Counted from the stretch's first letter, positions 7,794-14,931 are shown. The stretch is 18,677 nucleotides of DNA from Bacillota bacterium (GCA_023458355.1 JAEWZS010000231.1:1-18677); one strand, 5' to 3'. Translations and numbers: made by a program. Notes: generated from the letters alone by a model not told the origin.

Positions 7794-9212
7794 ATGGAAC
7801 TGTATCCGAAAAAGGGAATTGTCGGCTATCTGCCGGATGAGCGACCGCCGCTGGGGAAACTGCTTCTTTACGCGCTGCAGCAGGTTATCGTCATGTTCCC
7901 GGCTACCATCACCGTCGCACTTATTACGGGTTTCCAGGTTTCCACCACCATCTTTGCAAGCGGTATCGCCACGCTTTGCTTCACGCTCATCACCGGCAGA
8001 AAGCTGCCTCTCTACTATGGTTCAAGCTTCGCTTATCTATCTGCTATATCGGGCCTCGTCGCTGCGCAGGGCTTCCAAAGAAGCGCGGGCGGAATACTGC
8101 CTGTTGAAGCTATACAGATTGCCCAGTTCGGCATTATAGCTTCGGGCCTCGTATCCATTGCGGCGGGTTTCCTCGTGAAATTCGCCGGACGTAACGCTGT
8201 TGAAAAGATACTGCCGCCTGCCGTCACAGGCCCTGTTGCCATGATCATCGGCTTAACGCTTGCGGGCAACGCTTTAAGCGATGCGGCTCCCGCAGCAGGC
8301 AATACGAACATGGTGTGGGTTGTATCGCTTGCTACGCTTCTTTCAACGATCTTCTTTTCCAAATACCTTAAGGGCTTTCTGGGGCAGCTTCCGCTTTTGC
8401 TCGGTGCGGGCGTAGGCTGTTTGACGGCGTTTATCGTGTACCTTTTAGGCGGTGAAAACCTGTTCAGAAGCCTGCCACCCGAGGTGCTCGCCTCCTCTAC
8501 ATGGAAGCTCGGAAGCGGCAGCATATTTGCTCTTCCCGCTTTCTCCTTGCCCAAGGTATCGTGGGTTGCCGTTGCGGCAATCATGCCGATTGCCATCGCA
8601 ACCATCCCGGAATCCACGGCGCATGTATACCAGCTTGACATCTATGTAAACGACGTGGCACGCGCCAAAGGCGCCACAAAGAAATACGACATGGTTTCGC
8701 TGCTTGACCGTAACCTCATCGGCGACGGCATCTGCGATATGATCTCCGGCTTTGTGGGCGGCCCCGCCGGCACAAACTACGGCGAAAACATCAGCACCAT
8801 GGCCATCACCCGCGTATTCAGTGTACCCGTACTCATGGCAGCCGCTATCATCGCTATGGTCGTCTCCTGCTTCACGCCGCTCATCGGTGCCATCTATGCA
8901 ATTCCCCTTGCAGTCATTGGCGGGCTTGAAATTTACCTCTTCGGCGCCATTGCCGCACAGGGTATCGCAATCCTTATCGATAAGAAGTGCGATATGTTCA
9001 GCGCCAAGAACATTGCCGTAATCGCATGTATCATGGTATTTGGTATTGGCACGAACTATGTCTACGGCGGCACGCTCAACTTCTTCGGGCTGCAGGTCCC
9101 TGCCATCGCGGGCGCCGCAATCTTCGGTATTATCCTAAATCTCCTTCTCAGCATTGGCGAAAAGAAGGATGTGAAACACAAGACGGAGCAAACATTAAAC
9201 GAAGACGCATAG
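7794..9212 (+). CDS. NCS2-family nucleobase permease, uracil-type (UraA-like)
   Basis: 472 residues, largely hydrophobic, with the 12-14 transmembrane segments expected for NCS2 (nucleobase:cation symporters). The entry motif QQVIVMFPATITVALITGF (about 29-47) is UraA-like. Two conserved acidic positions that bind base in UraA appear as IPESTAH (E273) and GGPAGTNYGEN (E331). The GEN ending is usual for uracil permeases; xanthine/urate permeases tend to have QN there. The substrate is therefore probably a pyrimidine-like base, which agrees with the catalytic subunit. GAGAGGGGAA precedes the ATG. It is the last gene of the operon, ahead of a bidirectional hairpin. The C-terminal 25 residues are charged and cytoplasmic. 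Confidence 0.88.
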   Translation: MELYPKKGIVGYLPDERPPLGKLLLYALQQVIVMFPATITVALITGFQVSTTIFASGIATLCFTLITGRKLPLYYGSSFAYLSAISGLVAAQGFQRSAGGILPVEAIQIAQFGIIASGLVSIAAGFLVKFAGRNAVEKILPPAVTGPVAMIIGLTLAGNALSDAAPAAGNTNMVWVVSLATLLSTIFFSKYLKGFLGQLPLLLGAGVGCLTAFIVYLLGGENLFRSLPPEVLASSTWKLGSGSIFALPAFSLPKVSWVAVAAIMPIAIATIPESTAHVYQLDIYVNDVARAKGATKKYDMVSLLDRNLIGDGICDMISGFVGGPAGTNYGENISTMAITRVFSVPVLMAAAIIAMVVSCFTPLIGAIYAIPLAVIGGLEIYLFGAIAAQGIAILIDKKCDMFSAKNIAVIACIMVFGIGTNYVYGGTLNFFGLQVPAIAGAAIFGIILNLLLSIGEKKDVKHKTEQTLNEDA

Positions 9213-9235
9213 CAACGGTAACATCCGCATATACG

Positions 9236-9273
9236 AAAATGAGCCTTGACTCCATGGAGTCGAGGCTCATTTT
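9236..9273. terminator. Bidirectional intrinsic terminator between converging genes
   Basis: AAAATGAGCCTTGACTCC and GGAGTCGAGGCTCATTTT form an almost perfect 38-base palindrome with one G-T pair and an A-run on one side and a T-run on the other. It lies between the permease stop and the ferredoxin stop, so it can end transcripts from both directions. Confidence 0.9.
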
Positions 9274-9291
9274 TCAATCGCTGAAAACTTA

Positions 9292-9462
9292 TTATTCGGC
9301 CTTCGGTGCGCCGACGGGGCAGGTGGCTTCGCAAGCACCGCAATCGATGCAGGCGTTCGCGTCAATCACATAGATTTCATCGCCCTGGGAAATAGCGTTC
9401 ACGGGGCAATCGGGCTCACAGGCGCCGCAGCTGATGCAATCAGAGCTTATTACATATGCCAT
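9292..9462 (-). CDS. Small ferredoxin, two 4Fe-4S clusters
   Basis: 56 residues with two CxxCxxCxxxCP motifs: C9, C12, C15, C19 and C38, C41, C44, C48. This is the classic clostridial 2[4Fe-4S] ferredoxin, a soluble low-potential electron carrier. The ATG at 9462 follows GGGAGGTT by 7 bases; an upstream start at 9498 would add a 12-residue extension unlike the family and has no ribosome site. It has its own likely promoter (9499-9526), so it is probably a separate transcript from ricT. It is separated from the Mo-hydroxylase operon by a terminator and lies on the other strand, so a role as its acceptor is only possible, not shown. Confidence 0.95.
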   Translation of the reverse strand: MAYVISSDCISCGACEPDCPVNAISQGDEIYVIDANACIDCGACEATCPVGAPKAE

Positions 9463-9498
9463 GGTAGTTAACCTCCCAACGAAATTTAGACAATACAT

Positions 9499-9526
9499 AT
9501 TGTAACATGTTTTGTTTAAATTGCAA
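9499..9526 (-). promoter_or_regulatory. Sigma-A-type promoter for the ferredoxin gene
   Basis: On the minus strand TTGCAA (9521-9526) and TACAAT (9499-9504) are separated by 16 bases. The TACAAT box lies about 36 bases before the ATG. The A/T-rich spacer and good hexamers make this the clearest promoter in the window. Confidence 0.6.
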
Positions 9527-9568
9527 CCCGAACGGGAACGGGAGATTTATACATCTTTCGACCGAAGT

Positions 9569-10453
9569 CTACTCAACAGCAGGCTCGTCTTCTGCAGATT
9601 CGTCAGGTTCCGTAATAGGTGCATTGTGCTCGTGTGCACCGCCGCGCCTGGATAGCGAGCGAAACTCGTACTCCTTCATGTCGTAGCTTCCGTCGTTTAG
9701 TGTCACCTTCACGCGCGTGCGCTCGGTGATGACGTTGTTTTCAATTACGGTACCTGTAAGGCCTTCAGGTGTGATTACCTCGCGGCCCACGCGTGGCATC
9801 TGGCGGCGCATGCTCTCATAGCAGTCCTGCTCATACTTAAGGCAGCACATAAGCCTGCCGCATATGCCCGAAATTTTGGTAGGCGAAAGCGAGAGGTTTT
9901 GCTCCTTCGCCATTTTAATGGAAACGGGCTGGAAGTCCGTCAAAAACGTTTTACAGCACACGCAGCGACCGCAGGAGCCCAAGCCCCCAAGCATCTTTGC
10001 TTCGTCACGCACGCCGATTTGGCGAAGCTCGATGCGCGTTTTAAATACGCTCGCAAGGTCGCGTACAAGCTCTCTAAAGTCCACGCGCCCGTCGGCGGTG
10101 AAATAAAACACAATCTTAGAACCGTTAAAGGCGTATTCTACATCCACAAGCTTCATATCAAGCTTATGTGCAATTACCTTCTGGCAGCAGACCGTATAAG
10201 CTTCTGTCTCGCGGGCACGGTTCTTGTCGCGCTGCTCATGATCGGCGGGGGTGGCAACGCGCAGTACGCTTTTTAAGGGTGCGACCACCTGCTCGTCCGG
10301 GAGTTCGTGCACACCTAATACAACATCCGCAAACTCTATGCCGCGTGCCGTTTCCACGATCACGCCGTCGCCTTCTTTTATGTCGAGGCCGGCGGGGTCA
10401 AAAAAGTAGACCTTTCCACCATCCCGAAATTTCACGTCTATAACATTTTTCAT
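9569..10453 (-). CDS. ricT: RicT (YaaT), PSP1-domain regulatory iron-sulfur protein
   Basis: 294 residues with a PSP1 C-terminal domain. The cysteine groups GGLGSCGRCVCC (C161, C164, C166, C167) and GICGRLMCC (C198, C203, C204) are the hallmark; in B. subtilis, RicA, RicF and RicT form a complex that carries 4Fe-4S clusters and helps RNase Y process mRNAs, and affects sporulation and biofilm genes. Partners RicA and RicF are not in the window. The start overlaps the holB stop in ATGA, so the two are translated together. The last 25 residues are rich in Glu, Asp and Pro and probably disordered. The order holB-ricT is conserved across Firmicutes. Confidence 0.93.
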   Translation of the reverse strand: MKNVIDVKFRDGGKVYFFDPAGLDIKEGDGVIVETARGIEFADVVLGVHELPDEQVVAPLKSVLRVATPADHEQRDKNRARETEAYTVCCQKVIAHKLDMKLVDVEYAFNGSKIVFYFTADGRVDFRELVRDLASVFKTRIELRQIGVRDEAKMLGGLGSCGRCVCCKTFLTDFQPVSIKMAKEQNLSLSPTKISGICGRLMCCLKYEQDCYESMRRQMPRVGREVITPEGLTGTVIENNVITERTRVKVTLNDGSYDMKEYEFRSLSRRGGAHEHNAPITEPDESAEDEPAVE

Positions 10454-11364
10454 GTATGTACTTGCATAACCTCCGATAAATCTATAAAAAGCCTGTCAAG
10501 CGCGGATGCACTCGGTGTATGCACGTTTAAGCGCCTTCGCGTTCCGGCCAGTGTTTCTATGATAGCGTTTATCTTAGAACTTGTAAAGTTTTTCGTCACG
10601 GTGCTTAGTTTGTCGTAAAAGTCTACATTTTCTTGAACGCGACCCGTTTCTTTGAGGAGCAGCATGTCCCGCGCAAAGGAAAGCATGAGATCTACCGCGT
10701 CGAGCGCGGTTTTGTCTTCTTTGTGTTTTTTAGAGTCTGCAAAGGGAAGTTTTCCCTCAATTGCCGCTAAAAATGTGTCGAGTGCGCTTTGCCTAAGCTC
10801 AAGATAGCCTTCGCGGAAACAAAACGCATGCGCGCGCGACAAAGAGCCTGCGCTCAATTGCGCGGCTTTCATGGCATCGTTTCTTTGTGCGCCCTGTTCT
10901 ACAAGCGCTTGTTCGATCTCGTCCAAAGTGAGCTGTGCGGCGTGATAAACGCTGCAGCGGGAACGTATGGTGGGGAATATGAGATGTAGGCTCCCCGTAA
11001 AAAGAAAAAGTGTAGAATTAGGGGGTTCCTCGAGCGTTTTTAACAGTTTATGCTGGCAGGCGGAATCCACCTTATCCCCGCCTATATCGCGGATGAGTAT
11101 GGCGCGGCCTGTACCATAAGGGCGTTTGTTCAGCTCCGAAAGAAGCTCAGTGAGTTCTTTTACCTTTATAGGCGTTTCGCCGAGCTCAAAATAATCGCTG
11201 CATGTCTTAAGAAGCCCTATGTCCGGTGCACCCATACAGTAAAGTGCAGCAGCGCGACGCGCTAAATACACCGCTGCCATGCTATCGCAGCCGGTGATGA
11301 GAATTGCGTGTGAGGCACGTTGTTCCTTGATCGCCTCAAAAAGGCGATTTTCCTTTGCACGCAT
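10450..11364 (-). CDS. holB: DNA polymerase III subunit delta'
   Basis: 304 residues, a clamp-loader subunit of the AAA+ type. HAILITG (19-25) marks the degenerate P-loop: the GKT lysine is missing (GCDSMAAV), as expected for delta', which does not bind ATP. LLKTLEEPP (107-115) and the arginine-finger motif SRC (135-137) are conserved. The N-terminal zinc-binding cysteine cluster seen in many delta' proteins is not evident. The C-terminal third is a helical domain typical of delta' and is divergent. It starts 3 bases after darA and overlaps ricT by 4. The ribosome site is weak, which points to coupling with darA. Confidence 0.9.
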   Translation of the reverse strand: MRAKENRLFEAIKEQRASHAILITGCDSMAAVYLARRAAALYCMGAPDIGLLKTCSDYFELGETPIKVKELTELLSELNKRPYGTGRAILIRDIGGDKVDSACQHKLLKTLEEPPNSTLFLFTGSLHLIFPTIRSRCSVYHAAQLTLDEIEQALVEQGAQRNDAMKAAQLSAGSLSRAHAFCFREGYLELRQSALDTFLAAIEGKLPFADSKKHKEDKTALDAVDLMLSFARDMLLLKETGRVQENVDFYDKLSTVTKNFTSSKINAIIETLAGTRRRLNVHTPSASALDRLFIDLSEVMQVHT

Positions 11365-11367
11365 TGT

Positions 11368-11694
11368 TTAGTACTTGTGAAAGGCTTCCACGTCCACGAT
11401 GAAGACCGTAGCGCCGCCCAATGTCACCTGTACGGGCGTAGGGGAGCTGTCGATATAGCCGGGCATGGAGGAAGGGATTACCATGTACTCTTTGCGCGTG
11501 CTCGACTTGCTCTTGATGATCTCAAGCGCTAAGTCCACCTTATCGGCATTGAGACCCATCATGAGCGTCGAGTTTCCGCCGTGCAGGAATCCCCCGGTGG
11601 AGGAAATGCGCGTGACGCTGATGTTGTTTTCGATGAGCGATTTGATGAGCCTTTTCGAGTCCTCGTTTTGTACGATGGCAAATATGAGCTTCAT
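11368..11694 (-). CDS. darA: DarA, cyclic di-AMP receptor (YaaQ, PII-like)
   Basis: 108 residues, the normal length. The MKLIFAIVQ start, STGGFLHGGNSTLMMGL block and the ATVFIVDVEAF end are diagnostic of the PII-like c-di-AMP binding protein DarA/PstA; the glycine-rich T-loop and B-loop residues take part in nucleotide binding. Target proteins of DarA are not settled. The ATG at 11694 is placed by GGAGGTG 6 bases upstream; a GTG three codons earlier lies inside that ribosome site and cannot be the start. It begins the darA-holB-ricT block. The usual neighbours tmk (before) and yaaR (after) are absent. Confidence 0.95.
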   Translation of the reverse strand: MKLIFAIVQNEDSKRLIKSLIENNISVTRISSTGGFLHGGNSTLMMGLNADKVDLALEIIKSKSSTRKEYMVIPSSMPGYIDSSPTPVQVTLGGATVFIVDVEAFHKY

Positions 11695-11717
11695 CTGTAT
11701 CACCTCCGTTTATTGTC

Positions 11718-11838
11718 GTTAAGGTAAAAGAGTTTAACCCTTGCGCCGCAATCTTCACTTAGGCGCTTGTCATCGTGTAAGGCTAGTGCCGGGGTCGAGT
11801 TCGACGGCAAATGCCGCCCTACGGGCATAATGCCCCTT
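11718..11838. repeat. Hairpin-rich non-coding island between the HAD gene and darA
   Basis: Small inverted repeats follow each other: GTTAA...TTAAC (11718-11738), GTCGAGTTCGAC (11793-11804), GGCAAATGCC (11806-11815), GCCCTACGGGC (11816-11826) and GGGCATAATGCCC (11823-11835), which is followed by CTTTTT. TTAAGGTAA at 11719-11727 matches the ends of the larger island near 12500. No ORF with a ribosome site is present. It looks like a dispersed intergenic repeat or the mRNA leader of darA. Confidence 0.45.
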
Positions 11839-11839
11839 T

Positions 11840-12484
11840 TTAGGAGAGAAGGAGAGTTTCAAGCTCCTGCACGCTTTGAACGATATGCGTGGGGTTGCAG
11901 CCTTCAATCTCTGTTCGTTCGCCATAGCCGTAGAGCACACCGATGCTGTCAATTTGAACATTTCTCGCAGCGTTTAGGTCGAAGTAACGATCTCCCACCA
12001 TAACGGGGCTGTTTACTGCAGTGCAGAACTCCTTTACGGCAATTTGGAGGAGCGCTGTTTTTTCTCCGTTGCCGTCGGAAAACGCACCGCGAACATAATC
12101 CACATAAGGCGAGATTTGAAACGCGTCGAGCTGTTCGAGGGCTGTAGTATGAACCTTGGAGGTAACGATACCTACGCGAAGATCATGCGCCTTGAGCGCT
12201 TTTAACATAGAGAGTATACCCTCATACGGCGCGCCAAGCGCAATACCCATGGTTTTTGCATTCTCCCGATAGCGTACAATCGCCTCTTCGATGCGGTCTT
12301 CGCTGATTCCTAAGATATCTTTAAAGCCAATTTTCAGCGGTGGCCCAATAAGCTTATGCATGTATTCGTCGTCCGGGCAGGTAAGCCCCATCTCGTTAAG
12401 CGTTGCGCGTGTTGTAGCGAAAATGGCAGGTCCGGATTTGATGAGTGTGCCGTCCAAATCGAAAAAAATCGTATCGTATCGCAA
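11840..12484 (-). CDS. HAD-family phosphatase (Gph/PpaX-like)
   Basis: 214 residues. Motif I is FFDLDGT with D9 and D11 as nucleophile and acid, motif II is VTSK (T108/S109), motif III is K142, and motif IV is VGDRYFD (D165, D169). The helical cap between about 15 and 85 (ending LGAPYEGI) is the type seen in phosphoglycolate phosphatase and PpaX. The substrate cannot be told. The start is TTG 12484, with GAGG 5 bases upstream; no ATG fits. The gene stands where tmk would be in the related Bacillus locus, and both flanks are hairpin-rich islands, so it may be a later arrival. It reads in the same direction as its neighbours. Confidence 0.85.
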   Translation of the reverse strand: MRYDTIFFDLDGTLIKSGPAIFATTRATLNEMGLTCPDDEYMHKLIGPPLKIGFKDILGISEDRIEEAIVRYRENAKTMGIALGAPYEGILSMLKALKAHDLRVGIVTSKVHTTALEQLDAFQISPYVDYVRGAFSDGNGEKTALLQIAVKEFCTAVNSPVMVGDRYFDLNAARNVQIDSIGVLYGYGERTEIEGCNPTHIVQSVQELETLLLS

Positions 12485-12525
12485 AAACTACCTCTTGCTA
12501 AGGTAAGGGGAGTCAATCCCCTACG

Positions 12526-12632
12526 CCTCAAAACTGCCAGTTCGGCGCACGTCTTTGTCATCGTCAGTCGCCGTAGCTCCACTACGGCTCCCTCCTCTTT
12601 CGTGACCTGCATCCAAACTGGCAGTTTTTAGG
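12526..12632. repeat. Nested 107-bp inverted-repeat unit
   Basis: Arms 12526-12542 (CCTCAAAACTGCCAGTT) and 12616-12632 (AACTGGCAGTTTTTAGG) match at 16 of 17 positions. Inside is a second stem GCCGTAG/CTACGGC with a short loop near 12571-12590. It could be a mobile repeat, a structured RNA, or both; the TTTTT in the right arm makes it terminator-like on the + strand. Confidence 0.5.
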
Positions 12633-12639
12633 TCGCAGA

Positions 12640-12748
12640 GTTTAGAGGGTCTGAAAGCATGTCAGCACAAGACGCCGGGCGCAGGCGTAGCGGTGTCTAC
12701 GTCGAGTACCGGCAACACAGCGATGGCGTGCTTTCCGGCCCTCTAAAC
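12640..12748. repeat. Second nested inverted-repeat unit with stacked stems
   Basis: GTTTAGAGGG (12640-12649) pairs with CCCTCTAAAC (12739-12748), and just inside GAAAGCA (12653-12659) pairs with TGCTTTC (12729-12735). Short internal stems such as ACGCC/GGCGT near 12670 follow. The consecutive helices suggest a folded RNA or an imperfect palindromic repeat. Confidence 0.45.
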
Positions 12749-12776
12749 CGCAGGGTGTTGGCACCCCTTACCTTAA

Positions 12777-12805
12777 AATATAGTGTACTGTTACTAAAAT
12801 TATAA
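12777..12805 (-). promoter_or_regulatory. Possible promoter for the HAD gene, adjacent to the repeat island
   Basis: On the minus strand TTATAA (12800-12805) and TATATT (12777-12782) are 17 bases apart. The -35 box is weak. If used, its transcript would run through the whole repeat element before reaching the HAD gene about 290 bases away. Confidence 0.25.
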
Positions 12806-12860
12806 GGCTTACAGGTAAAACAAGCAACCCGGCTGAAAATTTATGTTAGGGTAGCTTACC

Positions 12861-14258
12861 TTAGCTGTCCTTCACGACGCAAAGTTTACCTTCCCTTGCG
12901 CCGAAAAGCGGTATGTTGAGCTTCTCTTGCAAAAGAAAATAATCGATGTCCACATTCGTGATGCGCTCGCCGGGGAATACGGCGGCAATACCGGGCGGGT
13001 ATGCGCCGGCAGCTTGGGCAGTTATGCGCCCTTCGCAGTCTTTAATGGGTACAAGCTCTGCCTTAGCAAGCACCGCATCGCGTATGCTCAATGCCGTTTC
13101 ATGGTCGAAACTGGACGGGCGGCCTGTCTGCACCTTATTTTGTCCGTAGGGCAATGCCTTAACGGCATGAAAGAGCATGTCGTACCATTCATCCTTATCA
13201 ACAGGGGCGGTGATAAAAACAATGCGGCGAGCATCCGCCATTTCGCTCACAACGCGCATCGATTCCATACAAAGCGATGCCGCGCGCCCGTCGATACCGC
13301 GCTCGCTCACGTCGATGACTAGCCGTGTTGGGTCAACGGCAACAATACCTGCGCGCCCAATAAGCTCGTCTCCGAATACGGTTATGCCGTTGAGCGTTTT
13401 TAAGCGTTCCTGTATGTCCTCTACGCGCTTTATGTAAGAAGCGTAGTCCGCGCGAAGCGCGGTGTACAGCGCCCAGTCGAGCGATGTCATAAGAAGGTAG
13501 GAAGGGCTTGTGGTTTGTACAAGATTTATCGTGCGCTGCATGTCATATTCGCTGATCGGGCAACGGTGGCTCAGGTGTAATACGGCTGTCTGTGTGAGGG
13601 CATTGAGCGTTTTATGTGCGCTTACGCACCATAAATCCGCATGCTTGGCGGCGGATTCCGGGAAAAGCGGTGAAAACGGAAGGTGTGCGCCGTGCGCGCT
13701 GTCCACAAGAAGAAGCGCTCCGTGTTCGTGTGCGACGCGGGCTATTGCCTCCACGTCCGCGCAAAGCCCATAAAAATTGGGGCTTGTTATAAACACCGCA
13801 TCGGCTTTTTTCTTTTTTAGGGCGGCTTCCACAGCCCGTGCACTTACAACGCCGTCTATCCCGTCTTCAAATTCCGGGTATACAAAAGAAGCACTGTGGT
13901 TTGCCAAGGCGAGCCCCGCAGAAACGGATTTATGGCAGTCGCGTCCGACGAGCACATGCTTATTTAATCCGATGGCGAGGAGCATCGTTAAGACGCAGCC
14001 TGTGGAGCCGTTGACAATAAAAAAGCTGTGCTTTGCATGGCATGCCTCCGCCCATGCCTTTTCTGCTTCAAAAATAGCGCCGGAGGGCATTTGCAAGTTA
14101 TCGGTATCCGTGAGCTCCGTAACATCCCATTTTGCTATATCAAAAGGCCACGTAAGCGCGCAACCCTTATGTCCGGGCATATGGAAACGAGCGGTATCAA
14201 GCGCGGCATAAGTGCCGAGCACTTCAGGTAGCGTGGGATTTTTGTCGTTGTTTTTCAT
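12861..14258 (-). CDS. Orn/Lys/Arg decarboxylase-family PLP enzyme (YaaO-like)
   Basis: 465 residues, fold-type I. Visible are FHMPGHKG (25-32), the phosphate loop NGSTGC (83-88), D186 and H189 in VDSAHGAH, and the PLP lysine K216 in SAHKTLNALTQ. The length matches the short, YaaO/SpeA-like branch of arginine/lysine decarboxylases, which lacks the N-terminal receiver-like wing domain. Substrate could be arginine, lysine or ornithine. In B. subtilis yaaO lies just upstream of tmk-yaaQ, which supports the placement. The ATG overlaps the stop of the upstream membrane-protein gene by 4 bases (ATGA), so the two are coupled. The stop lies in a TAAGGTAAG sequence that repeats the end of the adjoining island. 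Confidence 0.9.
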   Translation of the reverse strand: MKNNDKNPTLPEVLGTYAALDTARFHMPGHKGCALTWPFDIAKWDVTELTDTDNLQMPSGAIFEAEKAWAEACHAKHSFFIVNGSTGCVLTMLLAIGLNKHVLVGRDCHKSVSAGLALANHSASFVYPEFEDGIDGVVSARAVEAALKKKKADAVFITSPNFYGLCADVEAIARVAHEHGALLLVDSAHGAHLPFSPLFPESAAKHADLWCVSAHKTLNALTQTAVLHLSHRCPISEYDMQRTINLVQTTSPSYLLMTSLDWALYTALRADYASYIKRVEDIQERLKTLNGITVFGDELIGRAGIVAVDPTRLVIDVSERGIDGRAASLCMESMRVVSEMADARRIVFITAPVDKDEWYDMLFHAVKALPYGQNKVQTGRPSSFDHETALSIRDAVLAKAELVPIKDCEGRITAQAAGAYPPGIAAVFPGERITNVDIDYFLLQEKLNIPLFGAREGKLCVVKDS

Positions 14259-14794
14259 GCTTTAGCCTCATTGCGTATTTTTATCGCTTCCACCACGGTT
14301 TCTTTTAAAAGCCTCGCGAGTTTCTTGCTCGGGTGAATGCGTAACTTATATAACTTACCGTTCTTCTCATATACAAGGGTATGCGCTGTTTTTACACTGT
14401 GGATGCTCAACTTTTTTTTATGAATACGCTGTTTCGTATCGCTTCCCCAAGTGCTGCCCGGTTCAATAAATGCCACAAGATTCTCGCTCATGAGCACAAG
14501 CACTTCGCGGCCCTTATCGGCCACCATGCGATCCACAAGGAAGGTCCCCTTGGGGCGGTCTTCCCCGTCGTTTACATACAGAGTGTATCGGTAGGAGACA
14601 ATACGACGCTTATAAATAAAATAAACCGCCAAAAGTACACCGGCAAATGCAACATAGCGGAGTATATAGCCGTAAGGAAGAGAGACAACAAGGTCTCTTA
14701 GTGCCGTGGCAAAGATGATGAGAAGCAGTATCGTCGCAATCAAAATAAGATCGAGGCTCTTAGAATCGGCGCTTTGGTTCAGTTCCTTATACAT
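14255..14794 (-). CDS. Two-helix membrane protein of unknown function
   Basis: 179 residues. Two hydrophobic helices (about 14-40 and 44-62) are followed by a basic cytoplasmic domain of about 115 residues with beta-strand-like pattern (YRYTLYVNDGEDRPKGTFL, EVLVLMSENLVAFIEP) and a Lys-rich C-terminus. No enzyme motif is visible and I do not recognise a family. AGGGGA lies 9 bases before the ATG. It is coupled to the decarboxylase gene through an ATGA overlap, so it may help place or regulate that enzyme at the membrane, but this rests only on linkage. It is the first gene of the minus-strand block. Confidence 0.75.
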   Translation of the reverse strand: MYKELNQSADSKSLDLILIATILLLIIFATALRDLVVSLPYGYILRYVAFAGVLLAVYFIYKRRIVSYRYTLYVNDGEDRPKGTFLVDRMVADKGREVLVLMSENLVAFIEPGSTWGSDTKQRIHKKKLSIHSVKTAHTLVYEKNGKLYKLRIHPSKKLARLLKETVVEAIKIRNEAKA

Positions 14795-14863
14795 ATCGTA
14801 AATCCCCTATACTATACCTCGGTTTTTTGGGTTGAAAGTATGTGCGAAAGTGTGCTGCATACT

Positions 14864-14892
14864 ATAGTAACATTCAAAAATCGGGGTGTAAA
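14864..14892 (-). promoter_or_regulatory. Possible promoter for the membrane protein-decarboxylase unit
   Basis: On the minus strand TTTACA (14887-14892) and TACTAT (14864-14869) are 17 bases apart, about 70 bases before the ATG. The two divergent units share this 218-base gap (14795-15012), which otherwise holds no ORF. Confidence 0.4.
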
Positions 14893-14931
14893 GTTCAAGT
14901 CTAAAATTCCGTTAAACGCAGCCGCTGCAGG

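Larger units (their letters stand above)
12499..12775. repeat. 277-bp MITE-like element with 12-bp terminal inverted repeats
   Basis: TAAGGTAAGGGG (12499-12510) and CCCCTTACCTTA (12764-12775) are perfect inverted repeats, each with TA at its outer end, which would match a TA target duplication but is also built into the palindrome. Two nested inverted-repeat units fill the inside. No coding frame looks real. A small hairpin AGGGGAGTCAATCCCCT (12506-12522) lies at the left end. Together with the flanks this fills the 376-base gap 12485-12860, which has no gene. Confidence 0.5.

Noticed and set aside
9292..9462. Ferredoxin as the electron acceptor of the Mo hydroxylase operon
   Set aside because: It is on the opposite strand, has its own promoter and is separated by a strong terminator; there is no evidence for a functional link.
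11785..11815. TCGAGTTCGA resembling a tRNA T-arm, possibly a tRNA remnant or attachment site
   Set aside because: The stem and loop do not fit a T-arm, no acceptor or anticodon arm follows, and no integrase is nearby.
12334..12631. Overlapping open frames of about 90 codons on both strands inside the repeat island
   Set aside because: They lie across inverted repeats, have no fitting ribosome site, and their proteins resemble no family; they are by-products of the repeat.
12499..12775. CRISPR array
   Set aside because: Repeats are inverted and nested, not regularly spaced direct repeats, and no cas gene is present.
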